Position numbers and translations under genes: made by a program | Assembly: GCA_015680685.1 (NCBI GenBank) | Contig: MNCI01017913.1 | Span: 952,490 to 1,016,489, forward strand | Length of the DNA stretch: 64,000 bases | Direction of reading: 5' to 3' | DNA from: Gnetum montanum | Taxonomy: Eukaryota; Streptophyta; Gnetopsida; Gnetales; Gnetaceae | Shown here: positions 1 through 12,099 of the stretch, piece after piece | Layout: each line of letters begins with the position of its first letter | Position numbering within the stretch: the stretch's first letter is position 1 | Notes under the pieces: model-generated | The model's input: only the letters and a program-made list of their open reading frames with translations | Told to the model about the DNA's origin: nothing | Databases searched by the model: none

Positions 1-739
1 CAAAACGTGATTCTGTTTCTACTTGTGGATGAGGGTTTCAATTTTTTTCTTTACTACCGCATTTACGGCAAAGGGGATTTGTCCCTTAGGGACTTGGCCG
101 TGCCCATGGCGATGGTGGTTTTTTGTGGTGCCTATTTGTACCGTGATAAGCACCGTGCGGTTGGCAGTTTTACACTCCTACTGCTCTAGTGAGAATGTGA
201 TTTTTCTGGAATGTCGTGATTAGGAATAGACTGACAGCTTATTTGCATCTCCATTGAAACTCATGGATCATCAAGCTTATTTACATCTCCTTCACCTTCA
301 CTTGCAACTGCACATTCTTCAGGACGACAGAGGCACTGCTGATTTTTATTTTTATTTTTTGCTTTTTGCAAGGCAGGAATGGCCGCCGAGAATTGGAGTT
401 TCAAACATTATCTTAGGGCCAAATATAAAATCAAACTTAACAATAGGGATTTTTAATTTGGGACCTTTCCAAAAAGAATTTTTCAGAGCACGTTCTTCAC
501 CAATGCTTTTCAAGTAAATAATATAATTCCTTGTTTGCTATTATACTATCTTCCAATCTCCAATAAGGAATAATCTAGCACTTTAATTTTGTATCAAGGA
601 GGCCTCAACATCATTTTATTTAACACCCATCGACCCATAACCTTAAAGCTACATACTTCTAAATTTTTAAACATACGATGTTCCAATTTTAGATAAGATA
701 GTTCTACTGTTCCATGAAATGGCCAAATGTGCCAACAGA
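1..739. other. Unassigned sequence, no gene recognised
   Basis: Short open frames occur here (for example 7-189 and 254-517) but none resembles a protein family I know, and none has a convincing start context or matching codon pattern. The first 200 bases retain more GC than what follows. I see no repeat shared with the rest of the window. Confidence 0.3.
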
Positions 740-1263
740 AACCTTAGGAGATTATTTTTCTCTCTTCTTTTTGTTGTTGTCCAAAAAGGGGGAGAAGTTT
801 TTGTTTCTCGCATATGTGATTTTTGGGACTTTGCACATATGTGATTAATGTGATGCTACATATATGGTTGTTTTGACAATTGTAGATTTATGTTGACTAT
901 TGGCCACATGACAGTTTGTAGATGATTTATAAATAGATGGTGTTTTTCCTTTGATATCTTTGTGTGGTGTACTTTTGATCTTTATTTTGGCCTTTACATC
1001 ATTTCATTATTTTCCACATTTTACCAAAAAACCATGAATCTTAACACTTTATCTTAGTCCTTGGTTCCCATAGGAATTTATATGTCTTAATATATTGGTT
1101 TTTAGAGCTAAGTTTATGTGCTTTATCCTTTTTTATGCTATTCAAAAAGGGGAAGAGTATAATTAATGATTATTTGGATATATTAGTTATGGATACATTT
1201 GCATATTTTTGTGTTTACTAATCCATTTTCTTAAGTTTTGAACATCACCAAAAATGGGAAGAT
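740..1263 (+). mobile_element. Probable 3' internal end of a decayed Ty1/copia-type element
   Basis: Several purine runs of the polypurine-tract type occur in order (AAAAAGGGGGAGAAG near 784, AAAAAGGGGAAGAG near 1144, AAAATGGGAAGAT at about 1250). The last lies directly before a TGTTG start at 1264. Copia elements typically end with such G-rich tracts just before the 3' LTR. No integrase or RT coding remains in the window, so the assignment rests on tract and LTR-start syntax only. Because element A begins right after the following LTR-like block, this element probably inserted into A's gag. Confidence 0.35.
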
Positions 1264-2277
1264 TGTTGACCATTTAGTATGTCAAAACATTAAGAAAAAT
1301 GGAGTATAAGAATGTGTGTGTTTGTGTGGTTGTTGTGTTTGCAAGACTTGGATTAAGACAATAAGGCATGCAAAAGTTCAAGAACATGCACAAGGAATGA
1401 AGATTTCAAAGTGACAAGGAAGCTCAAGAAAGACATCTCCAAGAAATAGTAAATGTCTTGGCAGAGTTGAGGACTAAATAGACAAATATGTCTCTAAAAA
1501 ATAGCAAATATCTTTTCCAAAAAGATGTCTTCCTAAAGACAACTTTGCAAAGACGTCTTTCCTGAAGAAAATATGTCTCTCACGAATGAAGGTCTAATGC
1601 AAAAATATGTCTTAGCCTTGAAGAAGATGTCTCTAGTGATCGTTATATAGCTATTGCACAAATTTTGAGGTGATGTCAGAAACATATTATCTATAAGAAG
1701 ACTTTATCCCATTGGAAAATAAGCAAGCATTATTGTGCTCTCAAGTGTCATATCAAGTAATCATTGTATTCATCATTAGTGTGATACTGTTCCTCATTAT
1801 ACTATCTTTTGTCTACTGTAATTTGTTAAAGTGAGTTGTACCTCATTGTACAAGGAAGTTTAGTTGCATTCCCATCTTGTAATTTTTTATTCTCTTGTTG
1901 CCCAATGGGATGGATTTGCCTCTTGTAAGAAGGCATCATCCTTGAGCTTCTCGAGATCCTATGCAATTCAGTGATTGTATAGTGCCACAACACTTTAAAG
2001 TGAAGCTCAAGTTGTAAAGGTTGTGAGATATTAGAACCACATTCTAAGCATGTTGGAGCATTACAAGGTTAAGTGGATTTTCAGTAATGAATCACTTTTT
2101 TTTAGGGCTTAAAGCTTGTACAAGGTGTGGTATCCTTCAAATCACATTTGAGAGCAACAAAGTTCAAAGATGTGCTTGCAAACTACCCTCCAATTGTGGA
2201 TTGCCCAAGTTGGGGAACCAAATTATATTTGGTGGGTGCTTTTCTTTAAAGAATTTTTAATTTGGGGAACTTATTCA
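1264..2277 (+). repeat. Probable copia-type 3' LTR
   Basis: The block starts TGTTGACC after a polypurine-like tract and stops where similarity to element A starts. It is about 1 kb and contains several imperfect copies of an AGACGTCT/AAATGTCTT motif between 1420 and 1640. The second LTR is not in the window, so neither boundary can be confirmed. Confidence 0.35.
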
Positions 2278-2960
2278 TCCCTGCTTCTCCCTTCTAAGTT
2301 TAATGATCCTCATAGGATACATGGAGGAAATCAAGAACAACAAAAATGAGAAGTCAACAACCAATGACAAATACTTCCTTAATGTTATGGAATAAGTCAA
2401 GCAGTCACTAAATAAAAGACACTTCCCTTAGCCTATATGATCATGTAATGACTTCTATTACACACTACGAAGCATAATGAAGATGTTGACCTCTATTCCT
2501 ATTAGTGAGGACATCCCTACTAATGAACAGCCCATCCATGCAGTGATGGTATCACATTCACCAAAGGAAGAAACAAAGTTGATAGTACTAGTGTTTTGTA
2601 ATAGTAAATTCAAGACCAACCCCTAGGATGGTGAAATAACCAATGCTTCCCTCTTTATTACCATAAGGGTAGGACAATACAAGTTACATAGTGTGCATGT
2701 TGATGATGAAGTGGTAACTAACATAATACCTTACACCATCGTTGAACATTTAGGCCTAACAATGCATATGCAATACACTTTAACTTCTACCCTTAAATCC
2801 TTCAATGGATCCTGGGTTGTCATAAAAGGCTTCATTTCTTTAGACTTTATGGTAAGAGAACAATTCCCCATGATAGCCAACTCCTTGATGGTGGAAGAGA
2901 CATTAGGATTCAATCTCATCCTGGTGGCTAGCTCAATTACAAGTTGTTTCTTCATCCATC
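2278..2960 (+). pseudogene. Element A gag tail and retropepsin-like protease (PR) remnant
   Basis: The open part (2693-2986) reads HVDDEVVTNIIPYTIVEHLG, then hydrophobic strand segments and a final GFNLIL, matching copy C (HVDDGEAANVIPYPIVDKLG ... GFNLIL) and copy B. Ty3/gypsy proteases are dimeric aspartic peptidases whose active site is D-T/S-G. Here the position reads DDE, so the catalytic glycine is lost. Upstream, 2300-2690 aligns with the C segment before PR, including a frame reading KTNP-DGEITNASLFITIRVGQ. Stops in the frame show it is dead. The segment lies 5' of the linker and GGCC array, as in B and C. Confidence 0.8.
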
Positions 2961-3004
2961 CATCAAGAAATTCACTTTCCTTATGAGGGAGGTGAGATAA
3001 TCAT

Positions 3005-3302
3005 TCATAGTGACAATGCAATTCCTTTGGAAGTCAACAATGTTGACATAGGATAAGGATCTAAAATGGAATTTTAGAAAAAAAAAGTCAAGAAGCCTAA
3101 TAGAGTAGAAGAGGTCGAGACTAATAACAATGGGCCCATCGATGCACCATGGGAGGAGCTCCCCTTCAACATGGTTCGTGAAGGAAATGAGGAGTACAAA
3201 ATCATGCAAAGTAGACCATTTACCTTTCCTAATCTTTCAAATATTAGGAAATACTTACACAATTCATGTATACCACCAATTTGCTCACCCTTACATCTAT
3301 AA
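3005..3302 (+). pseudogene. Element A post-protease linker remnant
   Basis: A broken frame reads EVNNVDIG then GSKMEF, followed by WEELPFNMVREGNEEYKIM. This parallels B (NIDIEQGSKVEF ... AEFPFNIVAEGQGEYCIV) and C (NIETEQGSEIEM ... VELPFPEEDCDV). It is the C-terminal extension of the PR polypeptide before the pro-RT spacer. I know no function for it. Stops interrupt it at several points. Confidence 0.65.
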
Positions 3303-3559
3303 CCATGTAGCCTTTTTTTTTCTATAGCCTTCTTAACCTAGTTGAGACATTATTTGCATGCACCATTTTTCTTTACCTTATTTTAAATTGTTTTAACTTT
3401 ACTTTACACGTAGCCTAAAGTTTATTCTTGTTTACCATTTACTTTTATGCCTTATCTATTTTAAAACATAAAACATAAAAATATCATAAAAACTATAAAA
3501 CATGAAAACTCATAAAAGTTTTAAAACATAAAAAATTGATAAAAAATTTTCTTTTTACA

Positions 3560-3745
3560 TCGTAGGGCCCACCATGGCCTAAAACTAGCAAATCGTAGGG
3601 TCCACCATGGCCTAAAACTGGTAAATCATAGTGCCTACCATGGCCTAAAACTGTTAAATCATAGGCCCCTCCATGGCCTAAAATTGGTAAATCGTAGGGT
3701 CAACCATGGCCTAAAACTAGCAAAACACATAGCTTTATATGGCCT
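3560..3745 (+). repeat. Array of GGCCTAAAACTGG units (element A, pro-side array)
   Basis: About five degenerate units of roughly 37-40 bp contain CCATGGCCTAAAACTRGYAAA, each with CATAGGGYCCACC. The same unit in the same orientation relative to gag-pol follows PR in C (58190-58600) and B (24690-24930). It lies just past the 3' end of the antisense gene, between that gene and the linker. Confidence 0.85.
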
Positions 3746-4059
3746 AAAATTGGTAGAAATTCTATAACCCATTTACAACGTAGCTTACATTTTAGTTGTC
3801 TAGTTGGTTTCACATATCACTTTACCAAATTATTACATTATAGCCTCAAGATTTAACCAACGTAGCCTTATAACATGAACAAAAAGGTCAAACATATAAC
3901 ATGAATGAAATGTTAAGCATTAAAACATATAAAAAATTGAAAATTTTAAAAAAATAGTCTAAATGTTTGTCACATAGTGTGACAGAAGTTTAAACAATAC
4001 ATAAAACAATAAAATGTCTCTCAAACATCCACGACTAACTCTAGCCACATCATAACAAC

Positions 4060-7000
4060 ACCAAATCAATAATAAATGAAATAGCCAAAGACATCTCCTA
4101 CTGAAGGTGCTAAGGTACAACTGGAGGAAGCTAAGCATCTCCAATGTCATTACTACTGAGGCCATTGATGTCACCTAGTCCCTATACCACAATAACATGA
4201 ATCTAATCAATAATAGACATAATGTACAACTAAAATAAATTTTAAAAAATAAAACATAATAAAATAAAATAAATTGGGGAGGGCTCAGGTGCAACATCCT
4301 TCATGAGGAAGTTCCAAAGGCCAACCTCCAAATGATAGAGGATTTGATCCTCAGTCATGTTGGCCTAGTCCACCTCCAAAAGATTAATGTCTATAAGGAT
4401 GTTACTCTCATTGATCTTGGTCCATGTGTATGGCTCCCACAAAAAGATTATGATAGTCACCTTCCTAGAAGTAGAAGAGACCTAAAGAGTTGGGGAATCA
4501 ACAACTATCAAAAATCTCTTAAATAGTTTTAAGATGCTCTCTACTTGTATCCCCTTCATGAATAGCTTCAACTTGCACCATTTGATGGACTCCTCCTATA
4601 ACCACTTTAGATAGGCCTCATGTTCATCCTTATAGTTTTTCTTGTGGTCTTTTTGTACCCAACCCCACTCAAGGACCCAAGCACAATATCTCTCCACTTT
4701 CTAGCCTTGCAAGCTAGTAAGTCCATTTATAGCTTTTGTTTCATGACCTCCCTAGCAAGAGCAACCTTGCCATGGATAGCATTCCAATAATGTGCCCATG
4801 TTATCTCCTTGGTTTTCAAGGAGCCCCTATTTGCTAGTTGGACTTCCATGAATCCCTTACAATCCTAGAGATCTCTAATAACCTCAACTTGCCTATTAAT
4901 TTCCCTTTCTGATACCACAACTCATTCCCATAAGAACTTGTTGAAACATTAAGACTCCCATGAAGTTTTTATGCATGAAAGTGCACATCTAGAGGCACTT
5001 TCATAGAACTTCCGTGGTGCATTCTCCACTTCAAGAGGCAAGCTAAGTAACAAATCAATTTTCATGGCATGGTTAGAATCCCATCCAATCTTAGACATTG
5101 TAAACAAAATATAAAACACACATGTTAAAAATAATAAGCAAAGAGATAACCAAAAAGAAACTTCCAAACCAATAAGAACACATAACCATAAAACATACAT
5201 AAATAAGAAAAATTGCAAAAACAAAATAAAACTATTAGAGGAAAAATAAACTAAGGTTCTTACCAACATCAGGAGCAATTTTTTGCAACCAATCAATCTT
5301 GTCTTTGGCTACCCCCACACATGAACTCCAACCTCCCCCCATGGTTTCATGCAGAATATAGAGGTTGGGGCACCTAGTTGGGAATTAGGAGCTGCAACAA
5401 GCATAGCTATAGCTTATATAGTTAAAACCAAGCATTAAACATAAAAACATAAAATGCAACACATAAGAACAAAATTCATGAATACTTGGGACATCATCTG
5501 GCACGATAACAAGCGGTTCACCTTACTGTGAACCATCAAATATAACATTAAGGTCATCCAATGAAACGTTGAATAACCCCTCCTCCTCATGCCATTGTAG
5601 AAACTCCTCCTCTAAGATTTTCTACTCTACCTTTGCCACTACAACCTAGGCCACCAATTCTTGTTGCTTGTCTACAAGAACAAAGACAAAGCATAGAACA
5701 ACTTAGTACATTTTTCCTAAAACAAAATAATAACATAGTCTTATAACGTAAAAATATAAAATGCAAAATAACTTTAAAATAAAATGAACTAAGACATACC
5801 CACTATCACACAATGTGCCTAGCCAACTTTAACCACAAGCCTCCTCTTCATAGGCTACTCAATCACTGGTGCTACTTTCTCAAACATAGGCCTCTTCATT
5901 TTTTTCTCTAGTTGCACCCTTAGCTTTGGCATGCAATTCCTTGGCCTTTTCAACATTTCCTCAAGAAACTTGATGCTCAATCACTATGCTATTATGGGAG
6001 GCACAATGTACACTTCTTAAATGCTTAATGGTGATAGAAAAAAATTCCCCAACATCCTTTGGTTGGTTCTAAGCCTGCATGGTGGGATAAATGAGTTTCA
6101 CCTAAGGCTTAGAAAGCTATGATGGATCTTGGCATACCCATTGTCCATCCTTCCACACCACCAAGAACTCCACAAACCTCCTTAGGTATGCTACAAAAAA
6201 TGCAAAGTGCATGTGGCATGTCATCATAAGGTTGTTCCAGAGTTTTAGGACCTCCCCATGTAACTCAAAAACCAAATGTGCAGCCCAGTTAAATTAAGCA
6301 TCCCCAATGAGGACCTACTTCATGGCCCATTCCTATTCAATGCCAAGGATCTTTCCTTATGATAACAACTTTGAAAATTCCTAAGAATAGAACAAGGGAT
6401 ATGTGGCTTTAGCCTCTATGACTTGAAATTGGTCTAGAGACAACCCCTTGTGACCACGATGAGTGTTTAGCCACTCTTCCACCTCTTCCCAATAGACCAC
6501 CTCTTTTCCTTCTTTAGTAATAACCTTCAAGCCCTCACAAGGAATCCCAAAGAGATTTTTGAAGATGGATTCATTGATGACTAGGGTCACAGGTTCACTA
6601 TGAACAAGGGTGACAAACTGCTTGACTTCCTCATTAAAGGAGTCAATGATGTTCACCATCTCTGAGGTAGGGATGGTTGGGCTAGAATCCATGAAAATAT
6701 CAAACAAACCTGCATAAGTGATGTTTTCTTGAATGTTTCTAGGTGCATGACTAGCTAACCACTGTTGTGCCCAATCCACCTCATTGAACTTGAGGATAAG
6801 AGTCTCCTTGGAGCATCCTAAAGCAATTAAGGTAGTGGTAGAGGAGGAGGTAGCCCCTACAACACTGCAAAAGGCCAATTAGTTTAAGCAAAGGTACATT
6901 ACATAAAACCAAAATAATAACAAGTGTAACCAATTAAAGCCGAGTTTACAAGCATGCCAATAAAACCATTTAAACAATTAAAGCCCAAATAACCTACAAC

Positions 7001-7890
7001 TATGTAGCCATGAAAACATTGACATAGCATAAAAATAAAATAAAATATTAAAAAACAAAACAAAATAGAAGTCCTTACTTTTCTTGCTTGATGAAGGTAG
7101 TGTGGGGACACTTAGGGGGATATGTGTCTCTATACTAAAATTAGGGATTGCCCACCAACTATGAGCTATCCCATTTTCCAAACACCTATGATAGTCTTTG
7201 GCATAGTATGCGGTGTGCCTACCAAAGTCATCATTGAGTTGCTCCATTACAGTGAGTCTCACCACTTGGCCTTTGATAAATACTCCCAGCACTGTTTGGG
7301 CTATGGGCAAGAGTTGGTCACTCTTGATCAATCCATGGTCATCCACCCTATACCTAGAAGCATGTCATCCAAAATTAAAAATCATTAAGCCAAAATAGCC
7401 TAAGGAAGCCAAAAAAAACTTAACTTTACACGTACCCTTCCAAATGGTAGATAGTGCTAGGAGGGTTTTGAAACAATGTGTTGGTACATGGCTAACTAGC
7501 AGCATCTTATTTGCATTGTAATGGATGAATACGAGCATATCCTAGATGTTGGACAACTTGCATGTCCCTTTGGTATATATGCCTTTAAATTATTCATCCT
7601 CAATGTGAGTTTGGGGATCATCAACTATGAACTTGACAATCATACATGCAAAGTGGGGTAGTAAGATCTCCATGATTATTGATGCTATCTCCAAACCCAA
7701 GTGTGACCACACCATCACACTGAAGTTTTGGAGTAGGTAAGCCAAGAATTCCTTTGCCCCTAATCAAAACCACAAGGAGCCACACTCCAAGACCATGTTT
7801 ACAGATGGGTTGTTGGGCCTTGTTGTGTGGATGCAGGAGAGAAACCCCACTAGCATAATGACCACCAATATTAGTTTCAAAAAGACCTTA
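4060..7890 (-). pseudogene. Element A antisense gene (FCP1-like domain plus long C-terminal region), decayed
   Basis: Read right to left, this is the oldest of three copies of the antisense gene. Exon 2 (about 7890-7437) encodes KLILVVIMLVGFLSC, GAKEFLAYLLQ and VMVWSHLG, matching the FCP1-like exon in C, with a GTACGT donor. Exon 3 (about 7350-7079; DDHGLIKSDQLLPIAQTVLG) ends at GTAAGG. Exon 4 starts at about 6872 after TTTTGCAG (FNEVDWAQQWLASHAPRNIQ, NESIFKNLFGIP, EEVEEWLNTH) and runs to about 5797. Exon 5 is about 5673-5480; exon 6 contains AKDKIDWLQKIAPDVG; exon 7 contains KFYESASRCALSCIKTSWES; exon 8 (about 4437-4275) reads EPYTWTKINESNILIDINLL; exon 9 ends near 4060. In-frame stops occur in most exons, so it cannot encode a full protein. 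The 5' exon was not found. Confidence 0.8.
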
Positions 7891-7899
7891 CACACAACA

Positions 7900-9293
7900 A
7901 ACACAACCATTAAAACCATTAATGACCACAACCAAAAAATGAACAACTATTAGATAAAAAAATTTATTACAACCTTAATGTCAACATTCTCACTTAAACC
8001 AAATAACAATCATAATTTTCAACACTTAAAACCAAAACAAGGTGATAATTGAAATTATGACTAGTTTGCACATAAAAAACCAAAAGGAACCAAGTAGTGA
8101 ACCAACAACTGATAGTAGTTTCATGGTGAAATATTCATAAAAATTATGTAGAAACATTGAAGCCATGAGAACTAGCTTGTACCTACAACAATAGTCACAA
8201 AATCCCAACATGAATTTTGCAAAATTTTTACTAGAAATCCTAATTAATAGTGAAACTAGCTGTAGTAAAAACTCTAGGGGAGCTCAGTAAAATTTTTTTA
8301 AAAAATTCAAGTGACTATTGAAAACTAAAATATAACATATAAATAACCTTAAGAACCTTTGAACATAGCTAATAAAATTCAAAAAACTACACCAACCCTA
8401 CCCATACAACTAGGAAGGCTTGCAGTTTTGACAGTCAACACTACAACTATACAGGGTAGTTTGTAAATGATAAATTAGAACTAAAAAAAATTTAAGTATA
8501 GGAACTATGTACACATGAAAAAATAAAAAAAATCAAAATTTAAGCAATAGTTGAGAGCCTAGAAAAAAATTTTAACAACAACCCAAAACCATAACAATAT
8601 TTAACAAAAATTTGCACAAACCCAAAACAATAAAAAACAGCTATAATGAATCACCAATAAAAAATATGGAAAAAATTTCAAAATCACTTAAAAAATGTCA
8701 AAACCTTCTTAACACCTCTAAGAATCCCCAAGAAATTAGGACATTCATTGAAAAAATTCTTCTTAAGTATCAATGTTGCCCATTTTCACAGGGGTAAAGC
8801 CATAAAAACCAAAAATCTCACTATGCACCAATCCACAAAAAAATTCATAGAAAATTAACCAAAGACTTGAATTTAATTATTCTAAAACTATTTGAACCAA
8901 TAAGTAATAAACTAAAAACCCACAACTTAAAAAACCAAAAATCCTTAGCTGTTTTTGTACAAAATATTGGGAAAATGACATGAGAAAATAGCAAAAATTG
9001 AAAAGACCCCTGTGAATTGGCCTACAGAAAAATTCATAGAAAATTCACTGTAAGTCACAATTCATTCATTCAAAAACTATTTTGACCAAAAAAAATACAA
9101 AGATATCCCATGGCCATGAAAATTAAAATTTCCAATCCTTTTTCATGCAAAAAAAAATACAAATTCAACATTGCTTTTTGGTGGGAAAATACAAGAAAAT
9201 GCATAAAATAAACTGGAACAAAATTTATAACTTGGCATAGATCAATTCCAAAACCAGAGTAACATCAAAACCTCATAAACATGGCCTATATCT
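7900..9293 (-). other. AT-rich remainder of element A next to the B insertion
   Basis: This stretch should hold intron 1 and exon 1 of the antisense gene by comparison with C, but I cannot identify exon 1. It is A-rich on the + strand, with small open frames only (8026-8211, 8612-8797) that match no family. It ends at the pentamer TATCT flanking element B. Confidence 0.4.
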
Positions 9294-10982
9294 TATAGTG
9301 ACCAAAAACATCAACAGCTAGAATGGGAACATCGAGAGATTCACAGGTGCATAGCTTTGACTTTGCATTCATGTGAGGGCCTACTAGAGGTGGAGACAAG
9401 GTGCTCAAAATGGTCTTGTCGATTGAACGGGGACTTATAGAATGCAATTCCAAAATGGTGCTAAAGTGTTTGCGCAATGTTCATAGTGTCAATAGTGATG
9501 AGCATAGTCAAGGGTTTCCACCAAAAACAAGGGTGTCAATGCACAATTATGCATTGAAAATAGCAAAAAATGCAAAGAAAATGTCAAAATTCAAATGAAA
9601 AATGCTAAAAATTCATAGGAGAAGAGTGAAAGAGAAATCGGAACCACCCTAAATAGGTTTGAGCATAGTTAACCTCAAAAGGGGTGAGGAGATATGTGGT
9701 GTACAATAGGCATAGTAGACAATGTAGTCATACTCTCGAGGTGTCTAGCCACGAAGATAGATGTTCTTCTATGGTCTTTGTGCTTGCCAGGTTGGCCACC
9801 AAGATGTGTAATAGACTATGATGGTATGTTGTGTCCTACAGTGATGTGTGAATGCTTTGTCATGTTGAGATGCCAAATGCTCTTTGAGATGCCCAATGCC
9901 AAGAATGTCAACCTTTAGATTTGCCAACCCCTAAAACGTAGAGGAAAGGTATATTTATAGGGTTAGGTTTGCTGTGAAATGTGGATCTACTACCATGTGG
10001 CAATGGGATGGTTGGGACTACACTGCACCCAACTACACTCTCCATTGAAGCAAATGGTATTATGCTCTGGTATGGTTCAATGTACTCTATGAGACTACTA
10101 GACTATGATTATGCTACCAACTGCATGTTCGTGCACTGAAAAGATCACAATGTACCTGATAAAAATTCAAACAAATGCAAGTTTGGAGACTATGCTTTGA
10201 GACTACATTGTCCACTATCTCAAGTGGTGTTGAGCATAGTTATAATTTTGGGACAAAGGGAAATGCCAAAAAGATGCATGCTACTTGCCAAACATGTGTT
10301 GGAGATGATGTGAATACCAGTGCTATGTTGTGGAGGCCTTTGGAAGTTGTTCTGCATGTCTATGCTTGACTACACTCTACACTAGGGGAGAGCATTGTCC
10401 AACACTTAGTAAAATTTTGTAGAAAAAGTGCCCATTTATTGACTATGCTCTAGGGAAGGTTGATTACACTCCTAACTAGGGGTGAGCATAGTCCTAGTAC
10501 TTAGAAGAAATTTTGCAAAATCTAGCTTCTAGTTAACTATGCTCAACTACGCTACATGGAAGTGAAGAGCATAGTCACAACAGTTAGAAAAAAAACTATA
10601 AAAAATCAGGCCTTGATGTTGTCTATGCTTGACTACACTCCAGTTTGGTGGAGAGCATAGTTTTGATAGTTAGAAAATTTTGCCAAACTATTTCTTCCAT
10701 GCCAACTATGCTTGACTATGCTCTAGTGTAGTGGAGAGCATAGTCTTTGCCAAAATTTTTGTTGCATGCCAACCACGCTCTACAGTTGCTAGCTTGACAC
10801 TTAGGAAAATTTGCAAAACTAACCTCTGGTGTTGACTACACTCTCTACTAAGCTAACAATGCTCTAGTTTAGTGGAAAGCATAGTTTCAACACTTAGAAA
10901 AATTTGCAAAATGTCTCATCATTCTGACACTTCAGCAAAATTCATAGTCAAGACATTATAGCCTAAATTTGATGGTGTTTCA
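9294..10982 (-). repeat. Element B 3' LTR (1689 bp)
   Basis: On the minus strand it starts TGAAACACCATC at 10982, directly after the polypurine tract. It ends with GTTTTTGGTCACTATA at 9294, the position where D ends in ATTACA. It is collinear with 28892-30678. It is dense in GACTAYGCTC and GAGCATAGTC, which form many inverted pairs. A TATA box lies at 9951-9960. The ORF-like stretch 9286-9477 is paralleled at 28791-29075 but is only translated LTR. Confidence 0.85.
9951..9960 (-). promoter_or_regulatory. LTR TATA box, element B 3' LTR
   Basis: CTATAAATAT on the minus strand sits at the same LTR position as CTATAAATAC in the B 5' LTR and both D LTRs, so it is the likely U3 core promoter of this family. 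Confidence 0.6.
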
Positions 10983-11000
10983 TTGCCCCCTCTTTGTTGA
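10983..11000 (-). other. Element B polypurine tract
   Basis: On the minus strand CAACAAAGAGGGGGCAAT runs directly into the TGAAACACC start of the 3' LTR. D has CAACAAAGAGGGGCCAT at the equivalent place. This is the expected plus-strand primer site of an LTR retrotransposon. Confidence 0.75.
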
Positions 11001-12099
11001 CATCTAGAGGAGTGGCCAGAGAGACATTGACAAAGAATTGCAAAATACCACAAAAATCTTGGCACCAACATTGCTCATCCATGCATGGTCGGATGTTGTT
11101 GCGTCATGCTCAAGAGTGCAATGGATAGTGGTATGCAAGGGGTAAAAGGTGCAGCTAGTGTGCTAGGGGTAAAAGGGGAAGTGAAATGTAAATAGGATGT
11201 TAAGGTTTGGGGTGTAGATTCACCATAATTAATAGTGACCATGGCACCATGATGGCTTACCTTTGAAAATGTTGATCTCTTGTCAGAGTGCTCATGAGAG
11301 AGTCAAGGTGAAATCAGGGCTTGACCAGTTGCAAAATTGGAACTCTACTAATTTGCTTGGGGACATGCTTTTTCCCTTTACTCTTTGTTTTTTTTTTCTT
11401 TGTTGCTTGTTTTTTCTTTGTTTTGCTACAGGATGAACCTTCTTTAGGTTCTACATAATGCTAACTACTAACTGTAGAATGCCTTCCATCAAGTGGACTG
11501 CATGCCATTAGATGGACTTTGCTTTAATGCTTGTGAAACCATGTTGCATCTTTGGGACAAGTGTTTCCTCCTTGGAATGACTTATGTTACTGTTGATACA
11601 TTTAGCCATTTCATGGAGCAACAAGATGATAAAATATGAATAAAGTCACAAGGGATATTCAAGAGAAATATACATGGTGTTTGTGTTTAAATGATATTTT
11701 ATACTTTGATATTCAAGAAGAATAGTTGAAGGAAGATAAATTTGTTTTAATGATAAGGAAAATTTATCATGCTCCTTTGGAAAATGAAGGATGGAAAATA
11801 AGTGAAGAGGTAAAAGAACCGATCCTGTTTACGGGGGAATCAAGGAAAATATCAAAGTTAATAAGGAGTGAATAATGTTTTTATGACAAAAGAAAAAACA
11901 GACACAGTTCCAGCTCTTATGCACAATGGAAGACAGACGGGAGAAGGAAAAATAATCCAAAAGAATATTAGTTTTTCGTTGCCAAAAAAATGCAGGAATC
12001 GCGCAGAGGAATGCAAGGGTTTTTACCCTGAAATGGTTTGCTGTTACACAGAAAATCGAATGTTCTTTTAACCTCAAACCAGCGGCATTTCTGCTGCCC

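Larger units (their letters stand above)
2278..9293 (+). mobile_element. Element A, part 1: Ty3/gypsy Tat-like copy, truncated and interrupted
   Basis: Similarity to copy C starts inside the gag tail (C about 57020) and runs through protease, linker, GGCC repeat array and the antisense gene. At 9293 it is interrupted by element B and resumes at 30679. B's flanking pentamers differ at one position (TATCT at 9289-9293, AATCT at 30679-30683), as expected for an aged target-site duplication. The 5' LTR and most of gag are missing. All frames carry stops and most CpG has been lost, so A is old. Its pol begins at about 35440 in part 2. Confidence 0.75.

Noticed and set aside
4949-5296. Hydrophobic minus-strand frame resembling a membrane protein
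   Set aside because: Its C-terminal half is antisense exon 7 of element A, and the hydrophobic N-terminal part is translation of the T-rich intron before it.
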